Part shown: in pieces, positions 6,337 to 11,080 of the stretch | Layout of the letters: every line of letters starts with the position of its first letter | How positions within the stretch are numbered: position 1 is the first letter of the stretch | DNA from: Candidatus Aciduliprofundum sp. JdFR-45 | Lineage (GTDB): Archaea > Thermoplasmatota > Thermoplasmata > Thermoplasmatales > JdFR-45 | Assembly (NCBI GenBank): GCA_002011395.1 | Contig: MTNG01000012.1 | Span: 1-11,080, forward strand | Direction: 5' to 3' | Length of the DNA stretch: 11,080 nt | The notes under the pieces: generated by a model | What the model saw: the letters and a program-made list of their open reading frames with translations, nothing else | What the model was told of the DNA's origin: nothing | Databases searched by the model: none | Position numbers and translations under genes: made by a program

Positions 6337-6716
6337 CAGACCCTCTCCTCTTCCATAAGGCGCTCGTACAGCGATGGCAGTTCCTCAACGGAGGATATCC
6401 TCCCCGATGTGAGGGCCGAAAGACGACGCCAGACGTCCAGATGGGGACGTGCGCCGTGGGCGCGTATGAGCCCCGAAATGCGCGCGGTGAGCTCAACGCC
6501 CTTCTCATCCCAGTCCAGCAGGAGGATCACGTCTCCGTAGAGGGACAGGGACCGCGCCGCACTCTCAAGGCTCTCCCCCCTGTTCAGCTTCACGATCTCG
6601 CCGTCACAGCCGAGCGCCCTCAGGGCCTCCACGTCCCTCTCGCCCTCCACCAGAATCGGCCACTCGGCGTTTTCCTCGCGGAGGTGCTCAATCTCCCTCT
6701 CCAGCTCCCAGAACAT
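6336..6716 (-). CDS. Small TOPRIM domain protein, UPF0292-like
   Basis: A 126-residue protein that is essentially one TOPRIM domain. It shows the conserved Glu in ILVEGERDVEALRALG (Glu24) and the metal-binding Asp pair in VILLLDWDEKG (Asp68 and Asp70). The remaining part, with GARPHLDVWRRLSALT and a C-terminal helix EELPSLYERL, resembles the stand-alone archaeal TOPRIM family UPF0292, related to the TOPRIM domains of RNase M5, primase and topoisomerases. The substrate is unknown; a metal-dependent nucleic-acid phosphotransfer role would be usual. The ATG at 6716 has GAGGAGG seven bases upstream and lies inside the end of the DUF167 gene (29-base overlap), so the two are co-translated. It has no signal peptide or membrane segment. 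The gene ends just before the promoter of the peptide cluster and is probably not part of it. Confidence 0.85.
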   Translation of the reverse strand: MFWELEREIEHLREENAEWPILVEGERDVEALRALGCDGEIVKLNRGESLESAARSLSLYGDVILLLDWDEKGVELTARISGLIRAHGARPHLDVWRRLSALTSGRISSVEELPSLYERLMEEERV

Positions 6717-6978
6717 CCCGGAGCCTCCTCACTATCTCTCCGTCCGTGAGGTCACGAACCTCCACCGTTTTGCGACGCGACGTGTGCCCCCTCACCACGC
6801 TCACAGCGGACGGTGGGACCCCCAGGGCGGCGGCGATCACCTCCACCACCTCCTCGTTTGCCTTCCCCTTCTCCGGGGGCGCCCTCACCGCGACCCTGAA
6901 GCGCCCACGCCACTGGTCATATCCGACCACGCCGCTCCTCCTGCTGCCCGGCTGAACCTCAATCTCCACCTTCCCCAT
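6688..6978 (-). CDS. DUF167/YggU family protein
   Basis: A 96-residue protein of the widespread DUF167 (YggU) family. It begins MGKVEIEVQPGSRRSGVVGYD and has the family core RFRVAVRAPPEKGKANEEVVEVIAAALGV, with the lysine/glycine segment PPEKGKAN typical of the family, then VSVVRGHTSRRKTVEV. The family is a small alpha/beta fold of unknown function. The start is ATG 6978, preceded by GGGAGGG; a TTG two codons upstream keeps the frame open but is not needed. The gene overlaps the methyltransferase end by 20 bases and the TOPRIM start by 29 bases, which gives a tightly packed three-gene run. The sequence looks intact and of normal length. Family assignment is secure; the role is not known. Confidence 0.9.
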   Translation of the reverse strand: MGKVEIEVQPGSRRSGVVGYDQWRGRFRVAVRAPPEKGKANEEVVEVIAAALGVPPSAVSVVRGHTSRRKTVEVRDLTDGEIVRRLRDVLGAGEGD

Positions 6979-7693
6979 CCGCAACCCTCCCGACGAAGAT
7001 CATCTTCTCGCTGTCCTCGCTCCAGGCGGACATGTCGTATCCGCCGTAAACTTCTATCACATCAAAACCGGCAAGGCGCAGTTCCTCCTCTATCTCCTCC
7101 CTCTCTGGCAGGTAGAGGTCCAGATAGGCGATCTCCTTTCGGTACGGTTCCATAACCTCGTAGAAGTAGATGACCCGCACCCGGTCCTCTCCCGGGTAGA
7201 AGCGGGGCACGAACGACCTCACGAGGGTCTTTCCCTCCCACTCCACGATGTCGCCCAGGTGGTATATGTTGTGGGGGAAGGGAAAGCCGTTGAACATATC
7301 CACGAATATGTACCCGCCAGGCAGGAGATGCCGCTTAGCGTTCCTCAGAACGGCGAGCCGGTCGGCACGGTCAAACATCTGAATGCTGTTGAGCGGTATG
7401 AGCACCGCCTGAAATTTTCTCCCAGCGAAGGTGCTTCTCGCATCGCCGAGCATGACCCGCTCACCCAGCCCCTTATCCCTGGCGATGGCCACCATTCTCT
7501 CACTTATATCCATTCCGTAGGGGTCATATTCCATGAGACGGGAGATTATACGCCCTGTGCCGCAGAAGAGTTCCAGCACAGGTCCACGCACGCCCAGTTT
7601 CCCGAACATCTCCCTGTAGAACTCCACATCGTCTGTGAACGAATCGTAGAAGGCATCGTAATACTTCCATTCAACCTCGTAGACGTTTCTCAT
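6959..7693 (-). CDS. Class I SAM-dependent methyltransferase
   Basis: Methyltransferase of 244 residues with a Rossmann-type SAM-binding fold. Motif I is PVLELFCGTGRI (38-49), motif II is YGMDISERM (59-67) with the ribose-binding acidic residue Asp62, motif III is LGDAR (82-86), and a motif IV-like region is AVLIPLNSIQMF (96-107). The C-terminal half (VEWEGKTLVRSFVPRF, VRVIYFYEV) resembles small-molecule methyltransferases of the Methyltransf_25 type and ends MIFVGRVADGEGGD. The substrate cannot be named. The ATG at 7693 is preceded by GGTGGTGCGGG, which is usable as a ribosome binding site. It begins 41 bases after the M3-like peptidase stop, and its end overlaps DUF167. It has no membrane segment. 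There is no evidence that it modifies the peptide encoded further downstream, although that would be possible. Confidence 0.87.
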   Translation of the reverse strand: MRNVYEVEWKYYDAFYDSFTDDVEFYREMFGKLGVRGPVLELFCGTGRIISRLMEYDPYGMDISERMVAIARDKGLGERVMLGDARSTFAGRKFQAVLIPLNSIQMFDRADRLAVLRNAKRHLLPGGYIFVDMFNGFPFPHNIYHLGDIVEWEGKTLVRSFVPRFYPGEDRVRVIYFYEVMEPYRKEIAYLDLYLPEREEIEEELRLAGFDVIEVYGGYDMSAWSEDSEKMIFVGRVADGEGGD

Positions 7694-7734
7694 CCCGCAC
7701 CACCATGGGATGTGTTTATCATAAGCGTGGCGGT

Positions 7735-9210
7735 TCAGGAGGCCAGCCCTTCCTGAAGTTCGTCCAGCAGGTCATCCACGTTCAGGCCCTGGTATCCTAT
7801 GAAGTTCGCCAGTTCCGAGACGCTGTACTTCTGGCCGTATCTCCACAGCCCGATGAGGTATTTGCCGGCTTCGGCATCTCTGTACCACGCATAGCCGTAC
7901 TTCTCCATCATCACCGACTTCAACTGCGCCTCGAATATCCACGCCCTGAGGTAATCCGCGGTGTAAAAACCGTCGTCCACATCGTAGAGGTACATCTCCG
8001 GCGGATTGGAGAACATGAGTATCCCGTCTAGGATATCTTTGTAGACCTCCTCCATTCCTTCTATCTCCCGGGCCGCGTGGAGCTCAAGTTCGTACTTCAA
8101 CTTTGCCGAGTACCGCCTCACGAAGAACAGTTTCTGAAAGAGAAAGAGACGGGCCGCGTCGTCGCATCCCACGAAGTCCTCCAGCCAGTTCCTGTTGGTT
8201 AGCAGGTACTCAAGGAGAAACGCGTAGGTCTCCGTGACGGCGTTGTCTCCGAGGTGTCTGTACTCCGCCGGTAAATGGGGTGAGGTGTTTGCGAAGTGCT
8301 CCGTGTGCCCCCCTTCGTGGAGCAGAGCCGCATAGTCGTCCGCGCCGCCTCTCGGTGTTATGACCAGCACAACTTCCTCCGGCACGCGTATGGGTGCGGT
8401 GAAGGCGCGGGGACTCTTGTTCTCCCTCTCCTCCAGGTCCAAAATCACGTTCTTCTGCGTGTCAATGTCTATCCCGAGTTTTTTCAGCGTCCCCGTGAAG
8501 GAAGGCATGAGGTTCTCCCTGCTGAAGTCCCCTCCCACTTCAGCGGAATTGAGCAGGTAATAGACATCGTGCCTCTCCGCCTCCTCCAGTTCAACCCCTA
8601 TGCCGTGCAGCATATCCTCCAGAAGGTCGCGGTAGAGCGATGAGGTTCTGCGCAGAAAACCGTCCAGCGCGGACATGAGACCCCCATAATTGATGCCCTT
8701 CACGGCGGAGTAGAGGTCCATGTAGGATCTGTAGCCGAACTCCGAGGCGATGTCGTGGAGGCACATAACTCTCTCGCGGAGTATGTGGTTCATCTCGCCG
8801 AGTTTCTGAGAGATCTCCCTCTCCAACCCCCTCCTCTTATCGCGGTCGCCGATGCACTGCAGTACCGACATGGCCTTCCTGAAGGGTAACTCCTCCCCGT
8901 TCACCCTGACGACGGTCTCCATCTCCTTCATGAGGTACGCCTCTGTGAGCGTGGAGACGGAGCTCTGCATGTAATTTGAGTATGCAAACGCCAGAAGGTA
9001 GCGAACCCGTCTGGAGGTCTCGCCGTCCGCCATCGTGAGCGCCTCTTCCAGCGCCCTGATGGTCTCGGCGGTGTAGAGGTCTCTGTACTTCCTGTATATC
9101 TCCCCTATCTGTGGCTCGGATTTCAGCCCTGCCCCGAGCAGGTAATGTTCCCTGCCCAGTTCCTCGTAAAAGGCATCAAGTCTGGAGGCGATGTACTCCA
9201 GTCCGTTCAC
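7735..9210 (-). CDS. M3-like zinc metallopeptidase (HEGGH)
   Basis: A 491-residue, mostly helical, cytoplasmic-looking protein with a gluzincin zinc site: HEGGHTEHF at 298-306 gives His298, Glu299 and His302, and TETYAF just downstream supplies a likely third ligand, Glu327. The helical N-terminal half and the zinc motif about 60% of the way along the chain resemble the M3 thimet oligopeptidase/oligoendopeptidase F clan, which cleaves short peptides. At 491 residues it is shorter than most OligoF enzymes (about 600) and could also be compared with M32. The start is GTG 9210, with AGGTGAGG upstream and a strong TATA-like TTTTTATATA at 9241-9250. There is no signal peptide. Peptide turnover is the likely role. 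It lies about 1.5 kb upstream of the RiPP-like genes with three housekeeping-type genes between, so a leader-peptidase role is possible but unsupported. Confidence 0.83.
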   Translation of the reverse strand: MNGLEYIASRLDAFYEELGREHYLLGAGLKSEPQIGEIYRKYRDLYTAETIRALEEALTMADGETSRRVRYLLAFAYSNYMQSSVSTLTEAYLMKEMETVVRVNGEELPFRKAMSVLQCIGDRDKRRGLEREISQKLGEMNHILRERVMCLHDIASEFGYRSYMDLYSAVKGINYGGLMSALDGFLRRTSSLYRDLLEDMLHGIGVELEEAERHDVYYLLNSAEVGGDFSRENLMPSFTGTLKKLGIDIDTQKNVILDLEERENKSPRAFTAPIRVPEEVVLVITPRGGADDYAALLHEGGHTEHFANTSPHLPAEYRHLGDNAVTETYAFLLEYLLTNRNWLEDFVGCDDAARLFLFQKLFFVRRYSAKLKYELELHAAREIEGMEEVYKDILDGILMFSNPPEMYLYDVDDGFYTADYLRAWIFEAQLKSVMMEKYGYAWYRDAEAGKYLIGLWRYGQKYSVSELANFIGYQGLNVDDLLDELQEGLAS

Positions 9211-9240
9211 GACCTCACCTGATTTAAAGGATGTGGTGAG

Positions 9241-9250
9241 TATATAAAAA
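9241..9250 (-). promoter_or_regulatory. TATA box of the M3-like peptidase gene
   Basis: Minus-strand TTTTTATATA, centred near 9244, lies about 35 bases before GTG 9210. A start near 9218 gives a very short leader that just includes the AGGTGAGG element. The same T-run may also end transcripts of the small membrane peptide gene upstream. Confidence 0.6.
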
Positions 9251-9279
9251 GATTGCCATCGTCCCGGGCACAGCGAGGC

Positions 9280-9438
9280 CTAAGCCAGCAATCCCACGAA
9301 GAACACGGCGCCGATCACAACGAGTGCCAGTATGAGTATTATAAAGATTATCCACAAAGCCAGCTTCACAACGAACCTCAGAAGTCCAAGGGCTGCGAGG
9401 AGCAGCAGGAGAATTACGGCGAGGCAGCACAGATTCAT
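9280..9438 (-). CDS. 52-residue two-helix membrane peptide
   Basis: Short frame encoding 52 residues made almost wholly of hydrophobic residues. A first segment (about residues 5-20, with CCLAVILLLLLAALGLL) is followed by a short basic hinge (Arg21 to Lys25) and a second segment (about 26-51, with LWIIFIILILALVVIG). This would form a helical hairpin in the membrane. The gene fills the gap between pycB and the peptidase. It has no clear ribosome binding site, but a TATA-like GGTTTAACTA lies about 28 bases before the ATG, which fits leaderless expression. I do not recognise a family. A longer frame from 9481 across the same stretch lacks this hydrophobic regularity and is not supported. Translation is likely but unproven. 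Confidence 0.55.
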   Translation of the reverse strand: MNLCCLAVILLLLLAALGLLRFVVKLALWIIFIILILALVVIGAVFFVGLLA

Positions 9439-9460
9439 GGGAGAGGATATGAAAACAAAT

Positions 9461-9475
9461 GTAGTTAAACCTTTC
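9461..9475 (-). promoter_or_regulatory. Possible TATA box of the 52-residue peptide gene
   Basis: Minus-strand AAAGGTTTAACTACA has a TATA-like TTTAACTA about 28 bases before ATG 9438, right for a leaderless transcript. The match to consensus is moderate. Confidence 0.35.
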
Positions 9476-9483
9476 CCCCACCC

Positions 9484-10899
9484 TCAGCGGACCTCTTCCA
9501 CCTCCACCTCAAACTCCTCCCCGTCAACCCTTATTCTGTACCTCTTTCCACCTGTGTTCTTTCTCTCCTCTTCGCCGCCCTCGCCTCTGAAATACCGCAG
9601 GGCCACGTCGGGAAACAGCGCGAAGGTGAGCACGTCCTCATCGTTCCGTATGTATTCGCCGTACTTCTCGCGCACCTCATCCAGCATCGGCTCCAGCAGG
9701 TCCGCGGGCCGGCACTCTATGGCCTCCTCGTCGCCCGCGATTTTCCTCCTCACCTCCTCATCTATGGGTGCGGGAGGCCTTCCGTAGTGGCCCAGAACGT
9801 ATTTCTTCGTTTCCTTGGGCACCATCTTGTACCTCTCGCCCGTGAGGACGTTCAGCGCCGCCTGCGTGCCCACTATCTGGCTGAGGGGCGTGACGAGGGG
9901 GGGATAGCCGAGTTCCCTGCGCACGACCTCTATCTCCTTCAGGACATCGTCAAACCTGTCCGGGATGCCCATCTCCCGCAGTTGCTGCTGGAGGTTGGAC
10001 AGCATACCGCCCGGGACCTGATAGGCGAGAATGCGGGGGTCAATCCCCCTCACGCGCGGCGAGGTGTATCTTCCGTACTTCTCCGCCACCTCCGCGACTA
10101 TGCGAGCGCCCCTTTCCACAACGTCCATGTCAACGGGCACGTCATAGCCGGCGTCCCTCAGGGCCACCGCCACCGTCTGTATGGCCGGCTGGGCGGAGCC
10201 GAAGGCGACGGGGTGAATGCCCGTGTCTATGACGTCCGCACCCCCCTCCACCGCGCCCATGCACGTGGCCACGGCCCACCCCGCGGTGCTGTGCGTGTGC
10301 ACCTGAACGGGGAGCGACACGCGCTTTTTGATGGCGCTCACAAGTTCGCGGGCTCTGGGCGGCGAGAGCAGCCCGGCCATATCCTTTATGCATATGGAGT
10401 CCACGTCCATCTCTGCCAGTTCGTTCGCGAGTTCCACGTACTTCTCCGTCGTGTGCACCGGCGAGACGGTATAAACGATGCATCCCTGCGCGTGGGCACC
10501 GGCGTCCTTCACGGCCTTCACGGAGGTCCTCACGTTCCGCAGGTCGTTGAGCGCGTCAAATATCCTGAATATCTCAACGCCGTTCTCCACCGCTTTCCTG
10601 ACGAAAAGTTCCACCACGTCGTCGGGGTAGTGCCTGTATCCGACGAGGTTCTGGCCCCGGAGCAGCATCTGCATGGGGGTGTTCTTCAGAACCTTTCTGA
10701 GGGCGCGCAGACGCTCCCACGGATTCTCGTTGAGAAAGCGCAGCGGGGCGTCAAATGTGGCCCCGCCCCACACCTCCAAACTGTGAAAGCCCGCGTCGTC
10801 TATGACCTCCGCGATGCGCACTATGTCCTCGGTTCTGAACCTCGTCGCGTAGAGCGATTGATGGCCATCCCTGAGGGTGGTGTCGGTTATCTTCACCAT
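9484..10899 (-). CDS. pycB: Pyruvate carboxylase subunit B / oxaloacetate decarboxylase alpha-type carboxyltransferase without biotinyl domain
   Basis: A 471-residue carboxyltransferase that moves CO2 between carboxybiotin and pyruvate, making or consuming oxaloacetate. The HMGL-like TIM barrel has TDTTLRDGHQSL at 6-16 (metal ligand Asp11), LLRGQNLVGYRHY (79-91), CIKDMAGLL with the presumably carbamylated Lys172, and metal-binding VHTHSTAGWA (His201, His203). The PYC_OADA domain follows (YQVPGGMLSNLQQQL, PLVTPLSQIVGTQA, GHYGRPPAP). Archaeal PycB and OadA proteins often continue into a linker and a biotinyl domain with an MKM site, but this one stops after YRIRVDGEEFEVEVEEVR, which is only the strand pair before that domain. 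The biotin carrier must be a separate protein. ATG 10899 lies two bases after the fumarase stop behind a GGAGGAAGGG element, so the two genes are coupled. Sequence alone does not separate carboxylase from decarboxylase use. Confidence 0.9.
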   Translation of the reverse strand: MVKITDTTLRDGHQSLYATRFRTEDIVRIAEVIDDAGFHSLEVWGGATFDAPLRFLNENPWERLRALRKVLKNTPMQMLLRGQNLVGYRHYPDDVVELFVRKAVENGVEIFRIFDALNDLRNVRTSVKAVKDAGAHAQGCIVYTVSPVHTTEKYVELANELAEMDVDSICIKDMAGLLSPPRARELVSAIKKRVSLPVQVHTHSTAGWAVATCMGAVEGGADVIDTGIHPVAFGSAQPAIQTVAVALRDAGYDVPVDMDVVERGARIVAEVAEKYGRYTSPRVRGIDPRILAYQVPGGMLSNLQQQLREMGIPDRFDDVLKEIEVVRRELGYPPLVTPLSQIVGTQAALNVLTGERYKMVPKETKKYVLGHYGRPPAPIDEEVRRKIAGDEEAIECRPADLLEPMLDEVREKYGEYIRNDEDVLTFALFPDVALRYFRGEGGEEERKNTGGKRYRIRVDGEEFEVEVEEVR

Positions 10900-10901
10900 C
10901 G

Positions 10902-11080
10902 TTACAACCCTTCCTCCAGCACCTTCTTAACGCGCTCGTTCACCACTCTGTACACGTTTCCACCGTGGGAGTCCATGGCGACCACGAGCGGCCCGAAGCG
11001 CTCAACCTCAAAGACCCATACCGCCTCGGGTATGCCGAGTTCGTCCAGCCAGTGAACCTCTCGCACCCTCTTTATGGCGC
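10902..11080 (-). CDS. Fumarate hydratase class I beta subunit, C-terminal part only
   Basis: The last 58 complete codons of a gene that enters from the right edge. The visible part includes REVHWLDELGIPEAVWVFEV, then ERFGPLVVAMDSHGGN and a helical tail ending KKVLEEGL. This matches the C-terminus of the Fe-S hydro-lyase beta domain of class I fumarases, where the LGIPEAVW, FGPLVVAMDSHG and Asn-Tyr/Val segments are typical; related L(+)-tartrate dehydratase beta subunits are the main alternative. In archaea the alpha and beta parts are usually separate proteins, and the alpha gene would be expected just upstream, beyond the window. The stop is two bases before pycB, so malate/fumarate interconversion and pyruvate/oxaloacetate carboxyl transfer are encoded in one transcript. 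Confidence 0.83.
   Translation of the reverse strand, partial: AIKRVREVHWLDELGIPEAVWVFEVERFGPLVVAMDSHGGNVYRVVNERVKKVLEEGL

Noticed and set aside
7735..9210. M3-like peptidase as the dedicated leader peptidase of the RiPP system
   Set aside because: It has its own promoter, is separated from the peptide gene by three unrelated genes, and cytoplasmic M3-like oligopeptidases are common housekeeping enzymes. It is possible but has no support in the sequence.
9787..11055. A 422-codon plus-strand open frame opposite pycB
   Set aside because: It is antisense to pycB, whose motifs are unmistakable. The His/Arg/Val-rich composition is the usual mirror of a GC-rich coding strand.
1..11080. CRISPR arrays, tRNA/rRNA genes, insertion sequences or phage remnants
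   Set aside because: I read both strands and saw no spaced direct repeats, tRNA-like cloverleaf, transposase motifs or flanking inverted repeats. The window is densely packed with intact genes of similar base composition.

Overview
This 11,080-base window looks archaeal. It encodes the archaeal/eukaryal form of ribosomal protein uL16 (L10e), a DUF835 protein, an archaeal TOPRIM (UPF0292-like) protein, TATA-like boxes about 26-36 bases upstream of several starts, at least one probable leaderless start, and Shine-Dalgarno sequences of the GGAGGTGA type. Moderately high GC, frequent ATA and AGG codons and the DUF835 gene suggest Thermoplasmatota or a related euryarchaeal lineage. That placement is an inference and is less certain than 'archaeon'.

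Layout: bases 1-2432 are on the plus strand and carry the 3' part of sucC, complete sucD, and a DUF835 gene with its own promoter. Everything from 2411 to 11080 is on the minus strand. Reading in the direction of transcription (from high to low coordinates) the order is: the C-terminus of a class I fumarate hydratase beta subunit; a pyruvate carboxylase subunit B/oxaloacetate decarboxylase alpha-type carboxyltransferase; a 52-residue two-helix membrane peptide; an M3-like HEGGH metallopeptidase; a class I methyltransferase; a DUF167 protein; a TOPRIM protein; a 35-residue peptide gene; a PqqD-radical SAM-SPASM enzyme; an ABC ATPase; an ABC-2 permease; and L10e with its own promoter. No gap longer than 300 bases lacks a gene, and I saw no tRNA, rRNA, CRISPR array or insertion sequence.

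The most interesting part is 3005-6250. A tiny gene (6143-6250) with its own TATA-like box and a good Shine-Dalgarno sequence encodes a peptide ending in a Trp-Cys-Ala-Phe-Cys segment. It is followed directly by a radical SAM/SPASM maturase fused to a PqqD-type peptide-recognition domain, then by an overlapping ATPase/permease export pair. This has the architecture of a complete ribosomally synthesised and post-translationally modified peptide (RiPP) system: precursor, leader recognition plus modification, and export. I do not recognise the precursor family. The ATPase has Asn where the H-loop His is expected.

The flanking genes are central carbon metabolism (succinyl-CoA synthetase, fumarase, pyruvate/oxaloacetate carboxyl transfer) and housekeeping. 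The fumarase and carboxyltransferase genes are two bases apart and fit a C4-acid (oxidative or reductive TCA) module. The carboxyltransferase ends in a stub of the region preceding a biotinyl domain, so its biotin carrier must be encoded elsewhere.
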